A stretch of DNA of 23,770 nucleotides from positions 1-23,770 of the forward strand of contig JALJEE010002678.1 in assembly GCA_023231475.1 (NCBI GenBank). The letters are read 5' to 3'. The notes below the pieces were generated by a model that saw only the letters and a list, made by a program, of their open reading frames with translations, was not told the DNA's origin and did no database searches. Positions 9,131 through 19,733 of the stretch are shown here, in pieces. Within the stretch, counting starts at the first letter, position 1; each line of letters begins with the position of its first letter. A program made the translations under genes and the position numbers. This DNA comes from Seison nebaliae. Lineage: Eukaryota > Rotifera > Pararotatoria > Seisonacea > Seisonidae.

Positions 9131-9857
9131 AAGGGGGAATGTCAATGTATTACTGTACAAATCTATCTACATATATATATGTATGTTCTCATGTCCCTGC
9201 CGTATGTCCCAATTAAAAAGACAGAGAAACAATTTTTTTTATTGACGTTCTTCATTAATAAGGGAATGTGGAAAATAAATGTACAAACGTAGATAAAGTC
9301 GCGCATTCACTTCATCTCATAATTATCTTCATGGAACAGAGTCTTTCATCTACTATCCATTTTCCATTTTGCCTCTTCGTCCTCTCTCACTCGTCCGTCA
9401 AAGCCTAAAATTCATCAACGAATAATTCGTGAGTCTTTCCCATTTGGGTGGAATAAACTAATTAAAAACTCGTAAAAGCCAAACACCACCAAACTATTTC
9501 GGGAAATGGATGTGGAATTGATTTCCATTTTCCGTTTCCTGACAACTATTCTACCAGAACACATAATATACATATTACTTCATGATCAATTTGACCTTAG
9601 CAAATTTATTCGATTCCGTTCCATAATCGAATTAGACCATTTCAGATAAATTTCCATGATGATGATTCTTTCGAATCGTTTTTCTGGTTCGCTCCGAATA
9701 ATCTTACATAAAACATTATGCGAAGCAAAAGCGAACGAATACTAATGAAAGATGTTTCGGATAAAATTTCCATATTATTATACCAAAATAATTCGTTTGA
9801 TGATGATAATTATGAGAGAGCGTCCTTGACTTCACCAAATCAGCACATTCCTTTCTT

Positions 9858-9886
9858 ACACACAAACACACACACACATACACACA
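9858..9886. repeat. CA-rich microsatellite
   Basis: An imperfect (CA)n tract followed immediately by three degenerate copies of AATTCACGG up to about 9915. Confidence 0.75.
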
Positions 9887-12511
9887 ATTCACGGTAATTC
9901 ACGGCAATTCATAGACATCAACAACTCCTAGTTTTAACTGACTCTCCTTAATCAGTTCTCTTCCTATGTGGGAGGAGGATGATGTGAAGGAAATATCTAT
10001 GAATTCGATTATACCAAACCATACTTCCCCCCCATCATTATTACATATTCCTCAACATTTGTCTTTAATTATAAAACGAATATGCTTAAGCACACCATCC
10101 ATCTCAAACTTTCATAGAAATGAGATAAGCTAGATATCTTACGGGTAGAAAGACATAATTACTTTCCCATATAATTATCACGCTTCATCTCATTTCATCG
10201 TTACGATGGAATCATAGATATTATGTGAAATTCAGTAAAATATATTTCACTGTCGAAGGAGAAAGTTAATTCGTTTCTTGTGAACCATCAAATGAAAATG
10301 AAACTGACGGAAACTGTTTGTGGGAAAATATGATAGCCATATATAGCCATTTCATAACATCCATTCATTCAGCTGTAATTCATTACACGAATGGCGAAAT
10401 TCAGAGAAAGAAAAAATGAAATTATGTTAATACTCAAACTGAATTTGAGAGAATGTCTAATCTTTAGTCTGATGATAAGAGAATAGATAAGAATGAATGA
10501 ATGAATGATTTTCTCCTTTTCTACACGATTTTTATTTGTGTAAAAAATGAGAATTATTGAGGGAAGGTAAACCATTGACCGATAAGACCTTCCTTTCTCG
10601 TTCTCAACGATATATAAAAAGAAAGTATTAAAAGTGGAGAATCGATAATAAACATTTATTGATAATTATTCAAGTTGTTCTGAATAAATCACCAGATTTA
10701 TTTATGTTTCTTCTCACCACATCGTGAGAAATGAATGTTGGCGATAAGAGAATGTTGTTGAATCCTTAATAATGTTTCGACATTTATATTGATACTTAAA
10801 CAGATCGAGATCGAATCCGAATGAGAGTTACATGAGAAAGAAGAAAAGAAACCACAGAAAAATAATGGTAAATGGAATGGAAGAAGTTGATAGGTTTATG
10901 TCTTTTCAATGAATCGATATTTTCAATTCGTCATCACTAACGACACGATGAATAAGAGACATAAATGATAAAAGATAAATGAATATATGAATATGTAATA
11001 CAATACCTCCAAATGGATCATCACTGATAAATGGAACATAAAAAATCGTCTTTAGCAATTTTCTCCTACTTCAACTACCTCAAAAATCATTATAATATGG
11101 AGAATGGAAACTTCTGATAAATTAACTGACGTCGTTCTATTTGACATATTTCCCAATCGATTTCTAAAATTTCTCGATCGATAAATTCTCTGATTTCAAT
11201 TTTATACTAAATTCTTTAGTGTCCCATTATAAATGTCTGAAGTTATTCGGTGAATTTCAAACGAAGTTCTCCATTTCTTCTGTTCAACTCAACTCTATAA
11301 TTAATATTTGTTATTAGATTAATATATGTCCATTCTGTATGGAAATTGAAGGAAATGATGGAACTTCTAAATTCCGTAAATAATCAACTTTTTCATCGAA
11401 AACTTCTCTTTTGACTTGTCGTAAATGCAAATTATCAATCGGCAAACGAACTTATTAATATCAATGGAAGTGTTGAAATAAGTTCTAGTTGTTGTCTCAC
11501 GTATTCCAAATTGGAGATATGCATTCCTGTTGAAACTAATAAATTCCCGATGTTTCTCTCGTAAAAAAATAAGAAATTAATGAAGTGCGTACATGAAAGG
11601 AGATGGCAATAAATTAATAAATTATCAATTAATCATGATTCCTTCCTCGTTAATTCTCTGGGAGTATTGATGAAGTGGGAGGTGTGTGAAAAATGGAGGA
11701 GTTGGACAAAATGTAAATGTTATTCTTTCAAAATAACAAAACTTATAAATTATCAGTTGTTGTTGTTCTTATTGTTGTTGTTGGTAAGAGAATGAATGCA
11801 TTCACCTCAATCGGTTTTGATAAGAAAAACGGAAGTGGGAGTGAGAGAACAATCAATTTTCTTTTCTTCTTTCAATTCATCATATGAATAATCGAAGTGA
11901 AATATCCTGTATCGATAGGTTCCTTTATTCCCTTCCAATTATTATAAGTCTTATTAATTCTCCATCATTCGATGGAGATATTATTCAATTTTACATGTTC
12001 AATAAATAAACAATTGTGCATTTGATTACACACGATTCGCTTTATGGTACGATACTCTACAACTGTGTGTGTCTGTTAAAATGAAGAACTTCATCTTATT
12101 ATCATCTGATGGAAAATGGGATAGGAATAATTTCATTCAATTTTCATCTTCTTTTCAAAATTATGATCATTTCGTGATGTAATAAATTAAATTAAATTTT
12201 TAATCAGTCGAATAAATCAAATGAATTGGAAGACTAAACAAACCGTCATTAAAATGGATATATGAACAATAGATGACTGACATTCACCAATTATCAGAAG
12301 ATGTTGTGAGTTGACCTAATTTCATCTTCCTTGTTCAACTCTCTTAATCGATGTATCCAATTAATTTTATCGACATATCATCCATCCATTCATCATCCAG
12401 GAGACGACTAATTTATCATAAAAGATTCACGAGAAAAATTAGGAAATGTCATTTCCCCTCTCCCATCTTTCATTAATCGATTATTATGATGAGAACAATT
12501 TATTTTTAATC

Positions 12512-13109
12512 TCATTCCTGGTCATTATTCGATGAATCATAATCCCCTTTCTTATATCGAATAGAATTGTCGTAGTCGTCAGTCGATTCATCTCGACTTT
12601 CTTGTGAATATTTTTTCTGAGCATATAATTCTCGTTCTCGTTTGATTGCAATCATCGCTCCTTCAGCAATATCGTGCTGAAACGTTAATGAAATTTCTAA
12701 ACAGTCATTAAAATAAATTAACAATTTTCGATAATGCTTCAGCTGCCGATGCTGGTGCCTCATCCTCTTGGAATTCATTCAGAAATCCGGCAATTCCCTT
12801 AATGCTGGCAGCTCGTAAAGGTCTCTCGTTCTTCTCTTTCTGATAAAGATGGTGCAATCTTTCTTTCCTTTCTGCACTCTCCTCCAATTTCTTATTTTCT
12901 GCTTCTTCTTTATTTATTCGAAGCATTTGTCTATTCGTCAACTCTCTATCATCCGAATTGTTCATAGCGTCAAACGATTTCATTTCCATTTCAATTATCT
13001 CATCCAGACCCTTTCCCTGATGGAAGAATCGCCGATGTCTACTATGCTTCACTGCAACATCAGATGAGACCGAAATATAACAAATGGAAAATAAAAGAAG
13101 ATAAATCAT
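12512..13109 (-). CDS. Small secreted charged protein, two exons, family unknown
   Basis: The CDS is complement(join(12512-12676, 12723-13109)), predicted at 183 residues. The 46-nt intron 12677-12722 has GTTAAT and TTTCAG ends in phase 0. The N-terminus MIYLLLFSICYISVSS looks like a cleavable signal peptide, followed by a basic KHSRHRR at about 21-27 that could be a furin-type processing site. The rest is very rich in Glu, Lys, Arg and Asp, with a probable helical stretch (about 55-100) and an acidic, Ser/Asp-rich tail. It has no cysteine pairs or motif of a known family. An AATAAA (plus-strand TTTATT 12499-12504) lies just past the stop codon, which supports a genuine 3' end. Function is unknown; a secreted peptide precursor or matrix or haemolymph protein are guesses only. 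Confidence 0.6.
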
Positions 13110-13861
13110 AATTTGATAGAAGATAACAAGAAAAGCAAATGAAAAAATATAATTATTTGATTAAAGGAAATTACTTCATTTCATTCGGTTAATCAATATT
13201 TATTTTGTTGATTAAGTCATTTCTTTTCCTTTTCTTATCGTTCTTCTTATTTCCATATCACTTATCATTCAGATACTTAAATCTTATCAGTTATATTATC
13301 ATAAAAATGAGAATAAGAAGTTAGAATTAGAGTTTTATCAGAAAATTATTATTCTAATTTGTGCTTGTTTATTTTTAATTAGTTCTTTAATTACAATTCT
13401 TTCATTGTAATTTATAGATTATTAGTGATTTTACGAATTATAAATCATAATAATTATTAGTGAAACAAAATTTAATATTTAATATCAATAATTCGATTGT
13501 AAAATCTGAATATAATTTCTGAATTTCTGAATATAAGATTTTAAAAAAACATTTCTCTATTTGACCTTGAAATTAAAGTTGATTAATCGTCTTTCAAATT
13601 AAGGACTAATTTTTAAAACCTTAAGTTAATATCTGACAATTGTAATTGAACAAATTCGAAAAACTGACAAAAATAATCGGGTTATAATTATATCAAGTAC
13701 CTTTGTGTATTATAATATGAGTAATGTTTTGTGATGTTCTTAATATTGAAATGTTAAGCATTTGTTATTGTCGGATGATGTATGTGAATGGTAACGGTTT
13801 AAATTTAAAACGTAATTTTTCTAACTGATTCAACTTGGTTGGAAGAAGGAATAAAAGAGCG
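13110..13861. other. AT-rich bidirectional intergenic region
   Basis: These 750 bp lie between divergent genes (secreted protein to the left, RIG-I-like protein to the right) and presumably contain both promoters. I see no coding exon, including no CARD-like exon upstream of the RIG-I-like frame. An in-frame TGA at 13826-13828 closes that frame shortly before its ATG. Confidence 0.55.
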
Positions 13862-16186
13862 ATGGATTTTAGTCTACGAAGACAAAGGGAACTGAATAAG
13901 TTCAATCGAGCAGTCCGTTCTTTCGTTGATGGTTTGATGTCGAAGGATGAACATTTTTTCCTGAAAAATGTTGGATCTATTAATTTGAGTTCTGATCATT
14001 ATGATTTGATCATACCAGTCTTACATGGTCAACGTATCATTTATCATGTGGATGAAGGAGATGTAGATATTGTTTGTTCATTATCTTCTCCCATTATGGC
14101 ATTCTATCATACTGTTGGGAAACGATATAAGAAAGAATTGGAAATGTCGCTGGACATGGATAAAATGTTAAATATATGCGTTATTCGATTTGCGATTGTA
14201 TTATTTGATAATAAGAATCTGAAGGATCGATTGAAAAGAATTGGAATGATATTGAAGAATGAGAATATGGAAATAACAATATTTGTTCATGGAATGAATC
14301 ATTATCGAATGAATTATCATAATATCATCATATTTTCATTAAATGATTTTTGTGAAATATTTCAAGAAAATGGAAAGAAGTTTATTGATTCGTTCCAAAT
14401 AATTCTCTTCGAAAACGACTTACCTTCCTACTCAACGGATTCGGTAATTCATGAGAGCAACATAGATCATCTAAAAAAGATGACGGCATGTTGGTCTCGA
14501 GAATTATCGAATAATTTAGTGATCTATTTCTCGGCTGTAGATGACAAATTATTCGATAAAATTCCGTCTATTTTAATGAAAAAATGTCCAATATCTCCAA
14601 CAACTTCAACTCCGATAAAAGTTGAAAATGTGAAAAATATGATTATTGAACGACCTCGATTTATTGAGAGAGTTATGATATACAACCACATTCTTGGTTC
14701 AATATCTTATAAAGAATTGACGAGATGTATGAAACAAATAAAGAACGTGAAAATTGAAGATGTTGTAACCTCGCAAAAAAGTTTGACGAAAATTGGAAAT
14801 AATTCTTTTCAAATCATTCAACGGAATTATTCTCAGAAATACGAAACTTTCCGTTCATCTCTTATTGACGTTCCGCCCATTATCATACTTCTGGAAATGT
14901 ATACTCTCCATCTTTTCAATCTGATGAGTTGTGAGAAGGATGTGCAACGAGATATCGAACTATATTTCTTCACCATCTTCCAACATTTCAATATTAAAGA
15001 AATTAAAATAGATTCCACCTTTAATTTCCAATCATTACAATCGGTTTATCTGGAGAAAATCGAGAAATTGGAAGGAAAATTAGTAGAAGGGAAACATTCG
15101 CATCTTTCATCCGCCGAATTGGAAGAATTAAAACAACAGATGCTCAATATCGATCGATCTGAATATCATGAGAAAGTGCAGAGATTATTCAAAATTATCA
15201 CCCGGTTATCAGATGTGAAACAAGTGGTCGTTATTTGTAAAGATCGATTTGTTGTAGAGGCACTTTATAATTATTTTATTTCAATATCGACATTGAGAAA
15301 ACATTTCCTCTTCACTCAATCCATCGAAATGGACGATGTCAATTTCGGTTCTTACACTTCCACTATCTATCTTTTACATAAAATCGATGGTAAACATTTG
15401 AATAAAATCGATAAATTAATTATCTACGATACATCACCATCATCTAAAATCTTAAAGGTAATGGATAAATTCGAGAAATCGATCATCCAATTTACTGCCG
15501 AGAACGAAATTTCCATTCCCCCACCACTTAAATCAGCTCCAATATCTTCTCGAGTTCGAATGTATTTCGAAGACATGAATATTTCTTCCTCAACTGAAAC
15601 ACCTGAATCGATGGAAAGAAGATCTAGTGTGGATAATTCTACTATTAAGTCTCGAACTCTGTTCCCGAAATTTGACAACAAATTATTGAAAAAACAAATT
15701 TTGAAGAATTATGAGTATAATCGGAAGAATCATAATTCCCCTCAACATTGGGAGTCGCACAAGAGACAAGATAAAACGGTCGTACCAACATCTCGAGCTT
15801 CGAATAACAAACCATTCTATAAGAAAACAGATCGATCTAATGTGAATATCAACAAACGTTTTTATAATGTCTTCTGTGTTGAATGCAAACATTTCATCTG
15901 CAAATTGATCGATGTAAAAATAGTTAACAGTTATTATTATGTGAACAGAGAGAAGATTATTGAAAAGATCAAAATCAGTAAAGATATACCGAAGACGAAT
16001 TTACTATGTTCCGGATGTGGAAAGTGTATAGGGAAGTTAGTGACATTTAGGCAAATACAATATTACACACTCACTTGCACTTCAATCTACTTCCTCAATG
16101 AGAGTAACAAAGAAAGTGAGATTACTTATGGACAATGGTCGAAATGTCCATGGCAATTTCCAATTATAAAAATCGACCAATCCTAA
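13862..16186 (+). CDS. RIG-I-like (RLR/DRH-type) protein with degenerate helicase and intact zinc-binding C-terminal domain
   Basis: A single-exon 774-residue protein; ATG 13862 is the first Met after the in-frame stop at 13826. By-eye alignment to the RLR helicase order gives these matches. The Q-motif region is LSSDHYDL (42-49). The Walker A position reads HVDEGDVD (62-69), with no GKT. Motif II reads E184-N-D-L187 in place of DECH. Motif III keeps only S224-A225. Motif IV is QVVVICKDRFVVEALYNYF (454-472), motif V is GKHLNKIDKLIIYD (510-523), and motif VI has no GRxR arginines (about 530-540). A pincer-like helical segment lies near 390-450. The C-terminal 667-774 matches the RLR regulatory/RNA-end-binding domain: C672-x2-C675, C716-x2-C719, and the terminal W-x-K-C-x-W-x-F-P-I pattern. 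No CARDs are seen. ATP hydrolysis is therefore unlikely, while RNA binding is plausible. AATAAA follows at 16287-16292. Dicer-related helicase remnants are the main alternative. Confidence 0.75.
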   Translation: MDFSLRRQRELNKFNRAVRSFVDGLMSKDEHFFLKNVGSINLSSDHYDLIIPVLHGQRIIYHVDEGDVDIVCSLSSPIMAFYHTVGKRYKKELEMSLDMDKMLNICVIRFAIVLFDNKNLKDRLKRIGMILKNENMEITIFVHGMNHYRMNYHNIIIFSLNDFCEIFQENGKKFIDSFQIILFENDLPSYSTDSVIHESNIDHLKKMTACWSRELSNNLVIYFSAVDDKLFDKIPSILMKKCPISPTTSTPIKVENVKNMIIERPRFIERVMIYNHILGSISYKELTRCMKQIKNVKIEDVVTSQKSLTKIGNNSFQIIQRNYSQKYETFRSSLIDVPPIIILLEMYTLHLFNLMSCEKDVQRDIELYFFTIFQHFNIKEIKIDSTFNFQSLQSVYLEKIEKLEGKLVEGKHSHLSSAELEELKQQMLNIDRSEYHEKVQRLFKIITRLSDVKQVVVICKDRFVVEALYNYFISISTLRKHFLFTQSIEMDDVNFGSYTSTIYLLHKIDGKHLNKIDKLIIYDTSPSSKILKVMDKFEKSIIQFTAENEISIPPPLKSAPISSRVRMYFEDMNISSSTETPESMERRSSVDNSTIKSRTLFPKFDNKLLKKQILKNYEYNRKNHNSPQHWESHKRQDKTVVPTSRASNNKPFYKKTDRSNVNINKRFYNVFCVECKHFICKLIDVKIVNSYYYVNREKIIEKIKISKDIPKTNLLCSGCGKCIGKLVTFRQIQYYTLTCTSIYFLNESNKESEITYGQWSKCPWQFPIIKIDQS

Positions 16187-16605
16187 CATAGAATGTCGAA
16201 TATTTAATGTGAAAATACGTCGAATTTCTAATGCAATCAAATTGACCTCGAATTAAAACGAAATCGAACGACTTTCTTTTTCATCGAATAAAATTCCAAA
16301 TTTTTCTTTTTTATATTTCCTTTTTCTAATTAATCATATCGTTTGGAGAGAAAAAAAGGGAAAATAATTATTCGAAAATTACGTAATGTATATGGGAAAT
16401 TTGGATGGTGAGCTTAATATTTGAATATATAAAATAATTTTAATTTCGAAATTTTGTTTTTGGAATTTTCACAATTTTCATTTTCTCATCAATTCCAAGG
16501 TGATTTTGGGATTTTCCTGAAATTGATAACATTTCCACATCATCAATATTTACGTTGTTTTCCTAAATCAAAGAGATTTGGAGTGAGATAATAAAGGAGA
16601 TTAAG
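16187..16605. other. AT-rich intergenic region between two plus-strand genes
   Basis: It contains the candidate poly(A) signal AATAAA at 16287-16292 for the RIG-I-like gene and presumably the ELMOD promoter. Nothing else is recognised. Confidence 0.6.
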
Positions 16606-17743
16606 ATGTCATGGAATTCTTTATTTCTATATTCAGTTTCCACTCTCGGTTCATTAGCGGCGATCTATGCGAGTAGTAGATTATGGTACAAGAAGAGACA
16701 ATTAGCACAATTTCCCCAAGAATATTTGATGTCGTTCAAGAGTGTTTGTATGAAAGCGAGTGTGGTTATCGAATTGGAAGGTTGGTTGGAGCGTATGAAT
16801 TTTCATATTTATTTGAATTCCAAAATCCTCAATATGGAATCGATTATGACGGCGATATGTGATTATTGGAGTCATCGTTCGAATGAAAGGTTTCCATTGT
16901 CCAATCGACTAAAGTGAATTGTTGTTGAAGGATTCATGAAGAACGTTTGAAGGAAAGTATCTCATTGATCCATAATTATTATCTGTTGAAAAAAGAAGTG
17001 GAACAATTATGTTCCAGGAAAGTAACGATGGAACAACATGGAAATATTTTAGAACAAGTTTATTCTTCTTCATTTTCTTCTTGAACTGAATGAAAAAATT
17101 TAAGTTGTGGATTGGATGTAAATTGGAAAAAGAGGAATTTTCACAAGTTAATCCGAAATGGTCAGATATCGGTTTCCAAGGCAACGATCCCTTAACAGAT
17201 TTCCGTTCTGTTGGATTATTAGGTCTACTACAACTAAAGTTCTTGTCGAATTCGAATGAATGAATTATATTTCAATTCCAGATATGTCGCATACGAAGTG
17301 GAGGATAAGGAATTGATGGATTTGTTATTGAAATTGACAAATGGGCCAATTGAACTCAGTTTACCATTCGCCATTTGTGGAATGAATGTGAGTGGGAAGT
17401 GTGTGGAATTATTAAATGAAAATTACTTAAAGAAACATTTTTACAATAAGCATTTTATTCAAGCTGATTTATCATTCAGCGAACCATGTGAAGCGAATAT
17501 CACCGTTCTTGAATTCCATCAGATTTATCGTTAATTTTTTACCCTCTCAATTCACTTTCTTCACATTGTAATTCTGTAGATTTAATCTTCGCTCATTTAG
17601 CCAATACGTGGGAGATGAGGAAGATTCATCGATTAAATTTCGAAATTCATTTTAATGAAATTATTTCGATGATCAAAACTCATTTGGAGTCACATAAATT
17701 ACATCGTCCAACACTAGAAAATATTTTAACTAAACTCTCTTAA
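16606..17743 (+). CDS. ELMO domain-containing protein (ELMOD family Arf/Arl GTPase-activating protein)
   Basis: The five-exon model is join(16606-16913, 16958-17057, 17105-17238, 17282-17529, 17580-17743), giving 317 residues, close to vertebrate ELMOD1-3. All introns are 43-50 nt with GT/AG ends and compatible phases. The diagnostic ELMO GAP motif spans exon 3: W-S-D-IGFQGNDPLTDFR followed by GLLGLLQL. It keeps the conserved arginine of the TDFR element; the residue after it is Ser where Gly is usual. Exons 4-5 encode the rest of the ELMO fold (FAICGMNVSGKCVELL, EFHQIYHLIFAHLANTW). A hydrophobic N-terminal segment (about 6-25) may anchor or target it to a membrane. Family members activate GTP hydrolysis by Arf-family GTPases such as Arl2. 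The first intron could alternatively be 17 nt (16914-16930) in the same phase, but 44 nt fits the other introns. The 3' end faces the next gene only 49 bp away. Confidence 0.85.
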
Positions 17744-17792
17744 ACTTCTTTTACACATTTCCCATTCTTGTTAATTTGATAATTGAATTGAT

Positions 17793-19472
17793 TTATTTAT
17801 AAAAGATAGTTCGATAAATTATTGAAACTAAAAATGAAATAAACGTAATACCTAACATACATTTGACAGTGGTCAATGAAATATTCTCTGGTATACCATC
17901 CACCGACTCTAATCCAATTGATCGTCTACTAACATCACGATTGTCTGTTTGTTTTGGTGAATTCAAATTGAGTTTCTTGACAGTTGTACAACTTTGTGTT
18001 TGAGCAGTTAAATCTCTCGTGCTACCGAGACGCAATGAGAGAATGTCGATGGGAATATGATTTGATAATTGCACACATTTCTTCTTACATGTTATCGAAT
18101 GGAATTGATCCTGATAATAATTGTAATCACATAATTGACATGTTCGACGGTTTTTCACATATTGTTGAGACGTTCCAGGTGAACATGGAATACAAACGTA
18201 TTTCTTCAATTGCAAATAACCAGGAGGACATATTTTGTTAATTCGAATAATTTGTAATTGACAAGTGTTGAAGAAGAAGTGATCATATGGAAAACCATAT
18301 GGTGTGATATGCCACGATGTCTTCCTCAAACTTCCACTGACATCATTGATTTTGATGAGAATTTGCATGACATGTGAAAGGAGATTATTCAAACGAAATA
18401 TACAATATTCTATATCATATTTCAACTTTTCACAAGTTTCAGTAATTTGAACTTGATTGAACATGACGGAATAATCGAACATCACTCCCACCATTCCACG
18501 TTCCATTCCACAATTTCCTCTCACCTTACCTGAAACAGCTCGTCGTCTAATGTCAATAATGTAGAGATCATTTAAATTTAATTGATTAATGAGATAAATG
18601 ACATCTCTCGTTAAATAAGTGAGTAATTTCTGATGGATGAATTGTTTCATTTCCAGAGCCATATGCATTTTTACCACTTCGACTTGTTCCAAATTTTCCG
18701 CTTCGATAATAATCGTCGAATAGATAATGAGAACTGCTGATCGAACTATAATTGCACGAAACATTTTCACATTCGAATTGACGTGTGTTCTATCATCATC
18801 TTTCACTCCCATTTTCCATTTGACTTCCGTTAATCGTTCCGTGGAATAATATTGACAGAAAAAAGTTCCTTGTTGAACAAGTACAGCTTGGGGGAAAGTC
18901 AATACACCTGTTACTTCACTTATCCGACGTAATAACGTTCGATCTTCATATTTCAAATTATAATAATGGAACCAATTTTCTAATTCACCACCCAATGACA
19001 AATACCAAGAAACATCCGTCTCATTATTTCGAATGTTACAATTCATCGATAACTCGTTGCCTTCCGTGAAGAAAATGTAACTTGTCAATTGTTGAAGTGT
19101 ATGAATGTTAGTCAATAATCGATTCATTTCAAAAGTCTGATTCGGAAAATTATCGTGTACACCATAATCATGGAAATGCTTTAATAGAATCTCTTCCCAT
19201 TTCGATAAATCTAATTGTTCGATAATTTTCACGATATCTTCGATCGATATCTCCTCCACCTCAAACTCCGTTATCAAATTACTAATAGGCTCACCTAATT
19301 TCACAAGATGTTCACGAGCATGAGATGTATCGTACGGTTTGAATCGAAGAGTATTGAACAAATTGAAAGAATATCTCAAATCTTCATCGACCCATTCTTT
19401 TCGAGTAGCGAACGAATGGATGGAACTATAACACCATAAAATGATTACACTTAACCGAATTACCAATAACAT
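17793..19472 (-). CDS. Secreted/membrane protein with Ig-like and Cys-rich C-terminal domains, ZPBP/Sp38-like
   Basis: A single-exon 559-residue protein with ATG at 19472. An N-terminal signal peptide (1-20) precedes an alpha-helical segment. An Ig-like domain (about 137-210) has the C145, W156, C206 framework and GTFFCQYY. A middle region (about 230-400) includes C321, C347 and C357. A cysteine-rich module starts at C415 (RINKICPPGYLQL) with C427, C430, C445, C448, C462 and C466, similar in spacing to ephrin-receptor-like/GCC2 repeats. A hydrophobic stretch (about 535-556) near the C-terminus is a likely membrane anchor. The order signal - Ig - spacer - CxPGY Cys-rich module resembles zona-pellucida-binding proteins of the sperm acrosome (ZPBP/Sp38); the terminal anchor is not typical of them. 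A minus-strand AATAAA (17792-17797) overlaps the stop codon. Another Ig/GCC2 surface protein is the alternative. Confidence 0.6.
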   Translation of the reverse strand: MLLVIRLSVIILWCYSSIHSFATRKEWVDEDLRYSFNLFNTLRFKPYDTSHAREHLVKLGEPISNLITEFEVEEISIEDIVKIIEQLDLSKWEEILLKHFHDYGVHDNFPNQTFEMNRLLTNIHTLQQLTSYIFFTEGNELSMNCNIRNNETDVSWYLSLGGELENWFHYYNLKYEDRTLLRRISEVTGVLTFPQAVLVQQGTFFCQYYSTERLTEVKWKMGVKDDDRTHVNSNVKMFRAIIVRSAVLIIYSTIIIEAENLEQVEVVKMHMALEMKQFIHQKLLTYLTRDVIYLINQLNLNDLYIIDIRRRAVSGKVRGNCGMERGMVGVMFDYSVMFNQVQITETCEKLKYDIEYCIFRLNNLLSHVMQILIKINDVSGSLRKTSWHITPYGFPYDHFFFNTCQLQIIRINKICPPGYLQLKKYVCIPCSPGTSQQYVKNRRTCQLCDYNYYQDQFHSITCKKKCVQLSNHIPIDILSLRLGSTRDLTAQTQSCTTVKKLNLNSPKQTDNRDVSRRSIGLESVDGIPENISLTTVKCMLGITFISFLVSIIYRTIFYK

Positions 19473-19733
19473 TAATTCAAATTAACGGAATACTTTTTGT
19501 TTATTGAAAATCGTTTTGAAACAAATTTGAATATTTTTCAAGGAATTGTTTAAAAGAAAAAATTTTTAATTTTTTAATTATTTTATGATATTTTTTTTTG
19601 TTTATTCTCCATATTTCTCATAAAATTCTTTTTTGTTTTTATGAGAATTTCATTAAATTTCTTTTTCGAAATTTTTTTCACCATTCCATTAAAATGAATG
19701 AAATTGGATTGAAATTTTATTAAAATGAAGAAA

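Larger units (their letters stand above)
8371..12511. other. 4.1-kb gene-poor region between two minus-strand genes
   Basis: No conserved protein, tRNA or rRNA was recognised. Visible content is AT-rich sequence with simple repeats: a 10-bp tandem (8452-8479), AATC repeats near 8796-8811, an AAC run near 8936-8952, a TG-rich tract (9085-9130), a CA-rich tract (9858-9886) followed by three degenerate AATTCACGG units (9886-9915), and a GTT run near 11758-11782. It lies directly upstream of the TRIM-like gene, so it may hold that gene's promoter, 5' UTR exons or distal regulatory elements. It is much larger than the other gaps in this window. A non-coding RNA cannot be excluded from sequence alone. 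Confidence 0.55.

Noticed and set aside
9068-9292. 74-codon plus-strand frame rich in Cys and Val
   Set aside because: It is created by the TG-rich microsatellite; cysteines come from TGT repeats.
10809-10817. GATCGAATC, matching the Pol III B-box consensus of tRNA genes
   Set aside because: No matching A-box, acceptor stem or anticodon arm can be drawn around it, so it is a chance match.
13835-13861. Nine-codon TTG-initiated extension of the RIG-I-like frame
   Set aside because: TTG is not a normal start in animals, and an in-frame TGA lies at 13826-13828; ATG 13862 is the first proper start.
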